From: Ornithinimicrobium cryptoxanthini
GTDB taxonomy: Bacteria > Actinomycetota > Actinomycetes > Actinomycetales > Dermatophilaceae
DNA: 64,000 nucleotides
Assembly: GCF_023923205.1 (NCBI RefSeq)
Contig: NZ_CP099490.1
Coordinates: forward strand, 2,790,001 to 2,854,000
Direction: 5' to 3'
Shown: piece by piece, positions 38,295 to 46,665 of the stretch
Numbering within the stretch: the stretch's first letter is position 1
Layout: the number at the start of each line of letters is the position of its first letter
Notes under the pieces: generated by a model
The model's input: only the letters and a program-made list of their open reading frames with translations
Database searches by the model: none
Told to the model about the DNA's origin: nothing
Program-made: the position numbers and the translations under genes

Positions 38295-41200
38295 ATGCCG
38301 CGACCACCTGCCCCCACACCCGCGACTGAGCGGGCTGCCGCCCGGGTCGTGAAGCGAGGACGCTCCCGGGACCGCACGGCATACAACGCCGTCCGGGAGG
38401 GCGGTGTCGCCCCGCTGGCGCTGCACGCCGCCCTCGAGCACCACCTCGACGAGCGACCGGCTCGTGGTCCGGCTGCCCGGGCGGAGGCAGGCAGCAACAC
38501 CGGCCGGTGGGTGCCGATCGGGCCGTCGGTCATCCGCCGCGGCCAGGCGGTGGACCGGCCGCACGTCGTGGGACGCATCCGCGACCTCGCGGTGTCCGAG
38601 GACGGCGAGCGGGCCTATGCCGCGAGCGCCAAGGGCGGGCTGTGGCACACCGACGACGCCGGGGCGACCTGGGCTCCGATCGGGACCTGGGCCGGGGGCA
38701 ACCGGCGGGCCGGGGGCAACACCTCCGTCTTCGTGTGCGGGTCCCTGCTCGTCGACTTCGGCCCGTCGCGGATCAATGACTTCGTCATGGTGGGCACCGG
38801 TGAGCTGTCGCCCGGCAGCACCAGCAGCGGGGCGGGACGCGTCGGCGGTGTCGGCGTCCTCACCGCACTGGGACCGGCGTTCTTCGACGACAGCGACAAC
38901 CCGTGGGAGCCGGACACTGGCATCGACCTGCTCGAGGGGGAAGGCATCTTCCGTCTGGCGCGTCGCCCCGGCCGCACTTCTGGGACCGTTGCCCCGGCGA
39001 CCCGCGACGAGGTGCTCGCAGCGACGAGCGACGGGCTGTTCCTCGGGGTCCGGCGCACGCTCCCGGCGGCCGTGGCAAACCCACCGTTCCCCGCGCTCGA
39101 GGAGCGCGACGGCTTCGAATGGTCACGGGTCGCCGGAATCGCGGCCGGCACCCAGGTCACCGACGTGGTGTGGATCGAGACGGCCGGAGGAACGCGCATC
39201 ATCGTGCTCGTCGACGGCCAGGGCCTCGAGCTCTCCGACGACGACGGGGCGTCTTTCACACCGGTGCCGACCATGCACCGCCCCGGGGTGCCGGTCGAGG
39301 GTCGGTGCTCGATCAGCATCGCCGAGGACAACAGGGCCTATGTGCTCTACGGACACGTCGCGCGCCCGGCCGTGCGGCGCATCCCGGACCTGACCGCCGC
39401 CGTCCCGACCGCCACCCGACTCACCCGCGTGCCGAGGGTCTGGGACTCTGCCGCGGCGCGGGACTATGACCAGGCCATCGCCGCGGAGGCCTTTGACGGC
39501 ACGGACCGGATCTATCTCGGCGGCAACACGGTGCAGCCGCGGCCCAGCGCGCAGTGGTCGGCGTCCTTGTGGGCGATGGATGTCGTGGACGGCGCTCTCC
39601 GGCCTCGGCCCGGGGTCTCCGACCGCGGCGCACCACCGGCTGCGGGTGCCGACCGGGCTGGGCTGGTGGGCAACAACGTCCATGCTGACGTCCACGCCAT
39701 CGCCCTGCCGGGCCCCGCGTCCACCCCGCGGCCCGTGTGGGTTGCCTGCGACGGCGGGGTCTATGTCTCGACGGAGAACGGCCGGGTCAACTCGTTCGCG
39801 GCGGTCAACAGCGGCCTGTCGGTGAGCGAGACCGGCTTCCTGGACCACCACCCGGTCGCCTCGCACTTCGTGGCGACCGGCCTGCAGGACAACGGCACCG
39901 CCGTGCGCACGGGGGACACCGTGTGGGAGGTCATCCACGTCGGCGACGGCGGCGGCCTCGCTTTTGCCCCTACCGCACCGGATGTCCTTGCCGCGCAATA
40001 CATCTATGGCTACTGGCGGAGCACGCACGTGAGCTTCCGAGACCCGCTCACCAACACGCAGCACAGGCCGAGCGAAGCGATCACCAACCACCCCGAAAAC
40101 AGCCATACGCGCGCGGAGTTCTATGCCAACTGCGCGGTCGTGCGCCGTCCCGGGGCGGCTCCGGCCCCGGACACCAGCCGGCTCGCGCTCGGCACCGACC
40201 GGGTCTATGTCGCCGACAACATCGCCTCCGGCAGTCCCACCCAGTGGGTCATCCTGCCCGTGGTGCCCGCCACCGAGCCGGCCGGGACGACAAGGGTGGC
40301 GCGCAACCCCCACGCGGCGTCCAACAAGCCGCCCGCCACGTTCGGGACCGTGCCCGGCGGGGCGTTCGGCCGCGTCGTCTCACTGGCCTGGATCGCCCCC
40401 GACGAGCTCGTCGTCATCTATGCGCACGGCATCCTGCGCCAGACCGAGGTCAGCGCGGGACGGTGGAGCACCGAGTGGCTGCTGGACCCGGGCTCTCCCC
40501 CGGCCAGCCTGCCGGTGGGGGTCGACCTCACCGAGATCGCCGCAGTCCCAGGATCCAGGGACTTCTATGTCACCACCACCGGAGACCTCAACGCAGCCAC
40601 CCCGGACACCGCCTACTTCTTCAACGCCACCACGGGGACCTTCCACGCGACAGGCCTGCGCACCGAGCTGGGGTCGGCGCCGCTGGGACCCCTGGACCCG
40701 GCCTACAGCGTGGCCGTCGACCCAGGTGCCACCGCCACGGTCTATGTCGGGACCGCCACGGGCGTATGGCGTGGGACCAGCACCGACGCGGCCGGCGGTC
40801 ACGACTGGGACCACTTCGCCAACGGACTGCCGGAGGCGACCGTCCAGGACCTCTCGATCTGGACCGACCCCGCAGGTGGCGCAGGTCCGCGGCTCCTGCG
40901 TGCCGCCATACAGTCAAGGGGGGTGTGGGAGACCGACCTGGCGGCGGACACGCCAGTCGTGACCTATGTGCGCTGCCACAGCTTCGACGACCGTCGTGGG
41001 CCGCTGCCCGCCCAGGACCCGAGGGCCAGCGCGACGGCACTGTCCCCGGCCAGCAGTCCCGACATCGGCGTCCGCCCCGCGTGGCCGGTCCCAGCGGCTC
41101 CGCCCTTCCCACAGGTGCGGGTCGGTTCACCTAACAGGGCGCTGACGGAGGCCAATGCCGGCGTCTTCAACACCTGGACCTTCCAGACGGCGTTCCGATG

Positions 41201-41963
41201 GTGGTATCCCAGTGTGCGCGCCGACGGGCAGTGGACCGACGCCTTCCGCGACCTCATCCAGCGTGACCGGCAGGCCCGTGGGATGTCAGGCGGGCGCACG
41301 ATCACCAGGGCGCTGTGGGAGGCCGTGGTCGGGAACACCCGGTTGAGGCTGGACAACCATCGCCTCGTGCGCTCCACCGACGCGGCCGACGACCTCGCGG
41401 TCTTCCGACCGCCGTGGCAGACCGCGCTCAGCCCAGACCTGCTGGCGACCGAGGTCGACATCATGGAGTGCATCGTCCCCACGACGGCGTTCGCAGGTCT
41501 GTGGAGCGTCCCGGCCCAGCCCAGCGTGGTGGAGGTGCTGCTCCACCACCGGGCCTCCGAGCCGACGACGGACCGCACGAGCTATGCGGGGCTGCTGTGG
41601 AAGGAGGTGACCGCTGCGAGCAACCCGCTGACCGAGCCCGCACAGGACTTCGTCGACTGGTGGGACGAGGCATCGGAGCTCTTCGGCGACACCACTGCTG
41701 CACCGCCCGGCTGGACGGTGGTGCGCACCTCTCCCCCGGCCTCGCGCAACGTCCTCGACATCGGACTCGACGCCCGGCTCCCGCGAGCCATGCCGATCCC
41801 GCTCGACCTGACCCCGCTGGCAGGCAAGCTGATCGTGCTCGCAGCCTTCTCCTCCTCGCTCGCGGACAACGGGCTGCAGCCTGCCCCTGGTGGCGCGGCC
41901 ACCCTCACCGACCTCGTGCGCTCGTGGCCGCACGTCGCGGTCCGGCTGGTGCAGGTCGTCTGA
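38295..41963 (+). CDS. Asp-box (BNR/sortilin-like) beta-propeller protein, 1222 residues
   Basis: The protein opens with a basic, helical segment (residues 1-65) and then a propeller. The Asp-box TDDAGATW (119-126), a weaker one near residue 312 (SDDDGASFTPVP), VYVSTENGRVNSF and GVWRGTSTD-type repeats space out over about 850 residues. They fit a multi-bladed propeller like those of sialidase-, sortilin- or photosystem-assembly-type proteins. Such repeats are structural, and I see no sialidase catalytic set (no clear RIP-Arg/Tyr/Glu arrangement). About residues 900-1222 are a different domain rich in Trp and Leu (FRWWYPSVRADGQWTDAF). There is no signal peptide. GAGTGAGGAC precedes ATG 38295. 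It ends five bases from the convergent second Asp-box gene. Confidence 0.8.
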   Translation: MPRPPAPTPATERAAARVVKRGRSRDRTAYNAVREGGVAPLALHAALEHHLDERPARGPAARAEAGSNTGRWVPIGPSVIRRGQAVDRPHVVGRIRDLAVSEDGERAYAASAKGGLWHTDDAGATWAPIGTWAGGNRRAGGNTSVFVCGSLLVDFGPSRINDFVMVGTGELSPGSTSSGAGRVGGVGVLTALGPAFFDDSDNPWEPDTGIDLLEGEGIFRLARRPGRTSGTVAPATRDEVLAATSDGLFLGVRRTLPAAVANPPFPALEERDGFEWSRVAGIAAGTQVTDVVWIETAGGTRIIVLVDGQGLELSDDDGASFTPVPTMHRPGVPVEGRCSISIAEDNRAYVLYGHVARPAVRRIPDLTAAVPTATRLTRVPRVWDSAAARDYDQAIAAEAFDGTDRIYLGGNTVQPRPSAQWSASLWAMDVVDGALRPRPGVSDRGAPPAAGADRAGLVGNNVHADVHAIALPGPASTPRPVWVACDGGVYVSTENGRVNSFAAVNSGLSVSETGFLDHHPVASHFVATGLQDNGTAVRTGDTVWEVIHVGDGGGLAFAPTAPDVLAAQYIYGYWRSTHVSFRDPLTNTQHRPSEAITNHPENSHTRAEFYANCAVVRRPGAAPAPDTSRLALGTDRVYVADNIASGSPTQWVILPVVPATEPAGTTRVARNPHAASNKPPATFGTVPGGAFGRVVSLAWIAPDELVVIYAHGILRQTEVSAGRWSTEWLLDPGSPPASLPVGVDLTEIAAVPGSRDFYVTTTGDLNAATPDTAYFFNATTGTFHATGLRTELGSAPLGPLDPAYSVAVDPGATATVYVGTATGVWRGTSTDAAGGHDWDHFANGLPEATVQDLSIWTDPAGGAGPRLLRAAIQSRGVWETDLAADTPVVTYVRCHSFDDRRGPLPAQDPRASATALSPASSPDIGVRPAWPVPAAPPFPQVRVGSPNRALTEANAGVFNTWTFQTAFRWWYPSVRADGQWTDAFRDLIQRDRQARGMSGGRTITRALWEAVVGNTRLRLDNHRLVRSTDAADDLAVFRPPWQTALSPDLLATEVDIMECIVPTTAFAGLWSVPAQPSVVEVLLHHRASEPTTDRTSYAGLLWKEVTAASNPLTEPAQDFVDWWDEASELFGDTTAAPPGWTVVRTSPPASRNVLDIGLDARLPRAMPIPLDLTPLAGKLIVLAAFSSSLADNGLQPAPGGAATLTDLVRSWPHVAVRLVQVV

Positions 41964-41968
41964 GGGGG

Positions 41969-43183
41969 TCAGGCGCGGAAGGTGACCACCTCGGGCTCGA
42001 TGTGGCGCCGGCTTGAGCCACCCTGGAGGCTGAAGCCGGAGGCGATCCAGCTCGTGGAGCGCCGGATGTGTCGCCGCACGGTGAGGTAGTCACCCCAGGA
42101 CTGGTCCGGCGGGCTGTGCGTCGAGGCGGCCACCGGGGTTGTCCGCCACTGGGCCGCCGTCTCGTCCCACGTGCCGACCGTGAAGGTCGGGAAGGCGGTC
42201 GGCCCGCCAAAGACGGCCGCGAGCCCGACGGCACCACGCCGGTGCGGCGCGGAGGCCGGATAGGCCCAGGCGCCCTGCTCGCTCCACAGGTCTGGCTCGT
42301 GGACCAGCTCGAGCGACTCCTCGTCGAGCACCACGCCCCGGATGAACGGGTGCGGCCGCCCGGCGGCTCGTCCCGCCGCCCAGAGGAACCCGAGCTGACC
42401 GCCCGCGCGCCAGGCACCGGTGATGCGGTCATCCTGGCGGAGCAGCCAGTTGGTCCCGTCCGGACAGGCCGAGGTGTAGTCCCGGTCGTTCCAGGCGGTC
42501 ACCGGCACGTCCCAGCTGGTCACGTCGTCGTCCGCGTCGTCCCAGCGGTGCAGTCGCAGCTGACGGCGGTGCGCGACGGTCCCGGCGAACCACATCGTGG
42601 ACTCCGCACCGGCCGTGAAGCGCAGCGAACCCACGCTCGTCGTCGACCAGTGCCGCCGGTCGACGGGCTGGGCGCGGGAGAGCTGCGCCAGCGGATAGCG
42701 GACCACGACGGCCCGCGTCCACCTGTTGCCGGCAAAGAGGTTGAGGCTGACCCACAGGTGGTCGTCGCTCACCGCGAGGTCGGGATAGTCGAACCACTGC
42801 CCGGACCAGGACGACGACAGGTCCGTCGGTCGCAGATCCCACCACTGCCACGGGCCGAGACCGCCGGTGCGGCTCACGGCTAGTCGCACGATGTTTTCCC
42901 CGCTGGAGTTCTCGGAGTACTGCAGCAGCCAGATCCACAGTCGGACCTTCGGCACATAGAGCACCAGCTGGTCGCAGCAGAACCCGGCGCCGGTGGCGGG
43001 GAAGAGCGTGAACGGGTCGAGGTGCTGCCAGGTGCGGCCAGCGTCCGGGCTCCACGAGGCATACCAGTTGCCGGTGACCAGGATCGCCCTGGTCGAGTGC
43101 GCGACGCTGGGCTCGTTGATCGTGGAGGTGCGGGTGCCGGTCGCCAGGTCGTTCAGCCGGAGGGACTCGGTGATGGAGACCAT
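41969..43183 (-). CDS. Second Asp-box beta-propeller protein (404 residues)
   Basis: The 404-residue protein begins without a signal peptide. Near the start it carries TINEPSVAHS and the Asp-box-bearing GNWYASWSPDAGRTW (residues 38-52), followed by a CCDQLVLYVPKVRLWIWLLQ strand pair. This pattern, with PSVA, an Asp-box and paired cysteines, recurs in sialidase-like proteins I remember as uncharacterised. Later segments such as FDYPDLAVSDDHLWVSLNLF and VTAWNDRDYTSACPDGTNWL continue the propeller. No catalytic set is evident. It is encoded opposite to and convergent with the 1222-residue propeller gene, with only five bases between stops, which argues that both belong to one system. It lies 11 bases downstream of the disordered-protein gene. 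Confidence 0.8.
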   Translation of the reverse strand: MVSITESLRLNDLATGTRTSTINEPSVAHSTRAILVTGNWYASWSPDAGRTWQHLDPFTLFPATGAGFCCDQLVLYVPKVRLWIWLLQYSENSSGENIVRLAVSRTGGLGPWQWWDLRPTDLSSSWSGQWFDYPDLAVSDDHLWVSLNLFAGNRWTRAVVVRYPLAQLSRAQPVDRRHWSTTSVGSLRFTAGAESTMWFAGTVAHRRQLRLHRWDDADDDVTSWDVPVTAWNDRDYTSACPDGTNWLLRQDDRITGAWRAGGQLGFLWAAGRAAGRPHPFIRGVVLDEESLELVHEPDLWSEQGAWAYPASAPHRRGAVGLAAVFGGPTAFPTFTVGTWDETAAQWRTTPVAASTHSPPDQSWGDYLTVRRHIRRSTSWIASGFSLQGGSSRRHIEPEVVTFRA

Positions 43184-43194
43184 GTCGACACCGC

Positions 43195-43665
43195 TCAGCC
43201 GTGGTCGCGTGAGTCGGGGTCGGCAGGTCCAGGTTCCGTGGGGGGCGGCGCCGTCTCTGCCGGAGCATCGGGATCGGGTGGGGGCGAACCCGGTCTCGGC
43301 CCAGTCCGTTTGCGCCGAGTGCTCTTGCGCGCGTCCCGCTCGTCGAGCTCCTCCTGCGTGGGGATGTCCGACGCGTCGGGGACGGTGAGCACGGTGTCGC
43401 CCGGCAGCCGCACTGCGTCGGCGCTGTCCCCGATGCCGACGGGCAGTGCCATGCCGCTCAGGTCCTCGACGTCGAGGTGATCTTCGGGGATGACATGGAC
43501 GACCTCGGCCGGCGGGGGCGCGTCGGGCCGCCGCTCCGTGTCGTCGGGAGCCTCGTCAGCAGCTCGCCGTCGGACGCGTGGCTCGGGAACCGCGGCTCCG
43601 GACGGTTCACTAGTGCCGCTGCGAGACCGGCTCCGGCGACCCTTGGGTCTGGATCGTGCTGCCAT
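43195..43665 (-). CDS. Low-complexity, probably disordered protein (156 residues)
   Basis: The 156-residue protein has a very basic N-terminus (MAARSRPKGRRSRSRSG), a short possibly ordered centre (about residues 60-110: VVHVIPEDHLDVEDLSGMAL, VRLPGDTVLTVPDASDIPTQ) and a Pro/Asp/Glu-rich C-terminus (PPPDPDAPAETAPPPTEPGP). It is probably unfolded for most of its length. A leader of 21 residues is possible from an upstream start, but AGGAAGG lies properly before ATG 43665. It sits between the permease gene (29 bases away) and the second propeller gene (11 bases), so the three minus-strand genes probably form one transcript. I recognise no family. Confidence 0.65.
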   Translation of the reverse strand: MAARSRPKGRRSRSRSGTSEPSGAAVPEPRVRRRAADEAPDDTERRPDAPPPAEVVHVIPEDHLDVEDLSGMALPVGIGDSADAVRLPGDTVLTVPDASDIPTQEELDERDARKSTRRKRTGPRPGSPPPDPDAPAETAPPPTEPGPADPDSRDHG

Positions 43666-43696
43666 GTGACTGCCTTCCTGAGGAGTGAGATGAGGT

Positions 43697-44410
43697 CTAG
43701 GTGAAAGCGAGGCGCACGACATACCCACTGAGGACGCCCCAGAACAGCACGGTGTAGCCGCGCTCCCCCAGCCGGCTGTTGATCCGGCGGCCGAGCCAGG
43801 TCGAACCCGCCATCACCGGGATGGCGAACAGTGCAAGGCGGAACTGGTCACCGGCCAGCAGGCCGCCGTTGGCATAGACACCGACCTTGGTCGCGTCGCC
43901 GAAGAGTGAGACGAGCGACGCGGCACCGACGAGGTGCATGCGATCGAGCCGCAGGGCGCGCAGCGCGATCCCCTTCAGCGGCCCTGACGAGCCGGAGAAC
44001 CCGGACGTCAGACCCGAGCCGAGGGCCGGGACGACCGCCCCGATCTTGAGGATGCGGTGGTGCCCACGCAGCTCGATGAGGAAGGTGAGCACGATGACGG
44101 CGATGACCGCGCCCGCCACCACGCTCTCGGGCGCGTGGACCAGGGCCCGGGCACCGATGAAGGACCCGACCACCGTCGCCACCACCACCCCGAGCACCGC
44201 CACCCAGGGCACCGTGCGCCGATAGGCGATGACCTTGGCGACGTTGTTGCCCGCGAGCATGAGCGCAGCCAGGGCAACCCCTTCCTTGGTCCCCAGGAGC
44301 AGGGCATAGGCGGGCACCAGGACCAGCGAGCCGCCGAGTCCGGCCGATGCCGAGACGACGAAGGCAAGGACGGTGGCCACGAGGGTGAGCGTCAGCACGA
44401 CCGGATCCAA
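43697..44410 (-). CDS. TauE/SafE-family membrane permease
   Basis: The 237-residue protein has about eight hydrophobic helices and family signatures: SASAGLGGSLVLVPAY in the first helix pair, ALMLAGNNVAKVIAYRR, and the second half-repeat ALGSGLTSGFSGSSGPLKGIAL. TauE/SafE proteins export sulfite, sulfoacetate or related anions, but the substrate cannot be told from sequence. The start is TTG 44410, preceded by GGGAGGA at a good distance. No ATG in frame gives the full first helix. Downstream on the same strand lie the disordered and Asp-box genes. It is divergent from the nucleoside hydrolase. Whether it belongs with the giant-protein cluster is unclear. Confidence 0.85.
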   Translation of the reverse strand: MDPVVLTLTLVATVLAFVVSASAGLGGSLVLVPAYALLLGTKEGVALAALMLAGNNVAKVIAYRRTVPWVAVLGVVVATVVGSFIGARALVHAPESVVAGAVIAVIVLTFLIELRGHHRILKIGAVVPALGSGLTSGFSGSSGPLKGIALRALRLDRMHLVGAASLVSLFGDATKVGVYANGGLLAGDQFRLALFAIPVMAGSTWLGRRINSRLGERGYTVLFWGVLSGYVVRLAFT

Positions 44411-44534
44411 GATTCCTCCCAGGGCTCACTCTTCCGCTGCCGGGGGGTCGCGTCAATGGCTGTCGGCCGATGATGGTCACCAGGCGAGCAGTTCGAGATA
44501 CTGACCAGTGACCTGCACCTGGAGGGAGCCGAGC

Positions 44535-45548
44535 ATGCCGAAGCCACGCCAGATCATCCTGGACTGCGACCCGGGTCACGACGACGCCGTGGCCATGATG
44601 CTCGCGCTGGGCAACCCGACGATCGAGTTGCTCGGCATCACCACGGTCGGCGGCAACCAGACGCTGGAGAAGGTCACCCGCAACGCGCAGAGCGTGCTGG
44701 TGATGTGCGGCCGAGACGACGTGCCGGTCCATCCCGGCTCGGGTCGACCACTGGTCCGCCGGATCGAGGTTGCGGATGACATCCACGGCGAGTCCGGCCT
44801 GGACGGTGTCGACCTGCCCACCCCGACCCGGCCCGCTGAGGACAGTCACGCGGTGGCATTCATCATCGACACCGTCCTGGCCGCGCCGACCGGCACGATC
44901 ACGCTGGTGGCGACCGGTCCGCTGACCAACCTGGCCCTGGCAGCACGGCTGGAGCCGCGCATCGTCGAGCGGGTCCGCGAGGTCGTGGTCATGGGCGGCG
45001 GCTATCACGTGGGCAACTGGACCCCGGTCGCGGAGTTCAACATCTGGGTCGACCCTGAGGCCGCCGCCATCGTCTTCGTCGAGACGTGGCCGCTGACCAT
45101 GGTTGGTCTGGACGTGACGCACCAGGCGCTGGCGACCGCCGAGGTCGAGGAGCAGGTGCGCGCGACCGACTCGCCGCTGGGTGAGTTCTTCATCGGGCTG
45201 ATGGCGTTCTTCCGCACGACCTATCGGGAGCACCAGGGCTTCACCGATCCGCCGGTGCACGATGCCTGCACCATCGCCTATCTCATCGACCCGGCGATCG
45301 TGCAGACGAGGAAGGTGCCCCTGACGGTGGAGCTGCGCGGTGAGCACACAGTCGGTATGACGGTCGCAGACTTCCGCAGCCCCGCCGCCGCGGACTGTCG
45401 TCACCAGGTCGCGACACACTTGGATCACGCCGGCTTCTGGGGGATGGTCGTTGAGGCGATCACGACCCTGAGTGCAGAGACGACTCATGCTCGCGAGCCG
45501 AAGAGCCACATCGAGACCATCTCGGCCGCGCACCTCAAGGGAGACTGA
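44535..45548 (+). CDS. Inosine/uridine-type nucleoside hydrolase
   Basis: The 337-residue protein is a calcium-dependent nucleoside hydrolase that splits ribonucleosides into base and ribose. The N-terminal aspartate cluster is IILDCDPGHDDAVA (Asp10, Asp12, Asp16, Asp17). The mid-protein ATGPLTNLALA and the catalytic-histidine region PPVHDACTIAYL (His242) are present. This set fits the RihA/RihB group better than purine-specific enzymes, but base preference is not certain. GGAGGG precedes ATG 44535. The stop overlaps the ribokinase start (TGATG), so the released ribose is phosphorylated by the next gene product, an efficient two-gene salvage unit. Confidence 0.93.
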   Translation: MPKPRQIILDCDPGHDDAVAMMLALGNPTIELLGITTVGGNQTLEKVTRNAQSVLVMCGRDDVPVHPGSGRPLVRRIEVADDIHGESGLDGVDLPTPTRPAEDSHAVAFIIDTVLAAPTGTITLVATGPLTNLALAARLEPRIVERVREVVVMGGGYHVGNWTPVAEFNIWVDPEAAAIVFVETWPLTMVGLDVTHQALATAEVEEQVRATDSPLGEFFIGLMAFFRTTYREHQGFTDPPVHDACTIAYLIDPAIVQTRKVPLTVELRGEHTVGMTVADFRSPAAADCRHQVATHLDHAGFWGMVVEAITTLSAETTHAREPKSHIETISAAHLKGD

Positions 45549-46516
45549 TGAGTCCCCGGTTGCTGGTCATCGGGTCGAGCAATGTCGACCTGTTCGCGAC
45601 GGTGCCGCGTCACCCCTTCCCCGGCGAGACCCTGCTGGGCACCGGTGGCGCACGCGCCGCCGGTGGCAAGGGGGCGAACCAGGCACTGGCCGCGGCGCTG
45701 CAGGGCGCGAACGTGCAGTTCGTCGGTGCCGTCGGTGACGACGCTGACGCGGAGCTGGCGCTGGCGGGGATGCGAGCGGCCGGAGTCGATCTCGACCGCG
45801 TCGTCACCGTGTCGGGGGCTCCGACCGGACTGGCGATCATCACCGTCTCGCAGGATGGGGAGAACACCATCGTGGTCATCCCCGGCGCCAACGCCCAGGT
45901 CAGCGCTGAGCAGGCCGTCGGCGCCGTCGAGCGCATGGGCTCGGATGACATCCTGCTCATGCAGGGCGAGCTCCCCCCGAAGTCGACCGAGGCCGCGGTC
46001 CGCGCAGCCGGCGCTGCTGGTCTGCGCGTGGTGCTCAACGTGGCGCCCTGGTTGGCACTGGAGCACGACGTGCTGACGGCGGCTGATCCACTGGTGCTCA
46101 ACGAGCACGAGGCGCAGTTGGCGGTGGCCGAGTTCGGGCTGGCGCCCGAGGACGGCGGTCCAATGGCGATGGCTCGCGCCCTGCGGATGGCCGGGGCACC
46201 GTCAGTGGTCATCACTCTCGGCGCGGAGGGAGCAGTGGTCGCCAGCGCCGAACCCGCCTCCCAGGTGTCCGGCTCTCGCGCCCCGGTGTCCGGCTCTCGC
46301 GTCACCCGGCTGCCCAGCCCTCGTGTCACCGCGGTCGACAGCACCGGCGCGGGGGACGCCTTCACCGGCGCGCTGGCCGCGCGGCTGCTCGAGGGCGACG
46401 ACCTGCAGGATGCCGCCGCCCACGCGGTCCGAGTCGGCGCCTATGCCGTGCAGCGCCGTGGTGCGCAGCCCTCCTATCCGCGCGCTGGTCAGGAACTACC
46501 CGGCACCTTCGCCTAG
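45548..46516 (+). CDS. rbsK: Ribokinase (PfkB family)
   Basis: The 322-residue protein is a PfkB-family sugar kinase with the substrate loop GGARAAGGKGANQALAAALQG, then DDILLMQGELPPK, LNEHEAQLAV and the C-terminal DSTGAGDAFTGALAA with catalytic Asp270. The position directly after a nucleoside hydrolase supports ribose as substrate. It begins within the hydrolase stop (TGATG). Residues about 239-252 are a tandem pair VSGSRAP-VSGSRVT encoded by a 21-base duplication. This lies in a loop before the anion-hole region, where ribokinases are usually shorter, giving a small insertion that should not affect the core fold. Confidence 0.92.
   Translation: MSPRLLVIGSSNVDLFATVPRHPFPGETLLGTGGARAAGGKGANQALAAALQGANVQFVGAVGDDADAELALAGMRAAGVDLDRVVTVSGAPTGLAIITVSQDGENTIVVIPGANAQVSAEQAVGAVERMGSDDILLMQGELPPKSTEAAVRAAGAAGLRVVLNVAPWLALEHDVLTAADPLVLNEHEAQLAVAEFGLAPEDGGPMAMARALRMAGAPSVVITLGAEGAVVASAEPASQVSGSRAPVSGSRVTRLPSPRVTAVDSTGAGDAFTGALAARLLEGDDLQDAAAHAVRVGAYAVQRRGAQPSYPRAGQELPGTFA
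46264..46301 (+). repeat. 21-bp period tandem duplication inside rbsK
   Basis: GGTGTCCGGCTCTCGCG occurs at 46264-46280 and again, identical, at 46285-46301, a period of 21 bases. It encodes two seven-residue units and keeps the frame. A recent slippage duplication is the simplest explanation. Confidence 0.85.
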
Positions 46517-46643
46517 GCCCCCGCGACACGGTCGCCGTCCCTGCCACCGCGGCCACGACACCGTCGTCCCGGCCGCCCGCGGCGAGGCTGGTAGGCAATG
46601 ATCTGCTGCCGCCGGTGGGTCGTGTGCGCTCAGCCGCCTGCGC

Positions 46644-46665
46644 TATCATCGCTAAATGGCGATGA
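46644..46665 (+). promoter_or_regulatory. Metal-sensor operator overlapping the -10 and start codon
   Basis: TATCAT (46644-46649) is a good -10 that ends six bases before ATG 46656. A perfect inverted repeat, TCATCGC (46646-46652) and GCGATGA (46659-46665) with a six-base spacer, overlaps both the -10 and the start codon. ArsR-family repressors bind such repeats. The mRNA would be leaderless, and no Shine-Dalgarno is visible. Binding here would block transcription of the whole sensor-ATPase-exporter operon. Confidence 0.65.

Noticed and set aside
20682..41963. A contractile injection system or prophage tail cluster
   Set aside because: The tight operon of very large proteins suggested it, but there is no sheath, tube, baseplate gpJ/gp25-type, LysM spike, AAA ATPase or lysis gene among the six proteins.
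20682..41963. A polyketide or non-ribosomal peptide synthetase
   Set aside because: The 3290-residue protein has the right size, but no ketosynthase DTACSS, acyltransferase GHSxG, adenylation or carrier-protein GxDS motif is present.
38295..41963. A sialidase
   Set aside because: Asp-boxes are present, but the catalytic Arg triad, Tyr/Glu pair and RIP motif are not recognisable. Asp-boxes also occur in many non-enzymatic propellers.
43195..43665. A histone-like or ribosomal basic protein
   Set aside because: Only the first 20 residues are basic. The rest is Pro/Asp/Glu-rich and acidic, with no HU, H1-repeat or ribosomal motif.
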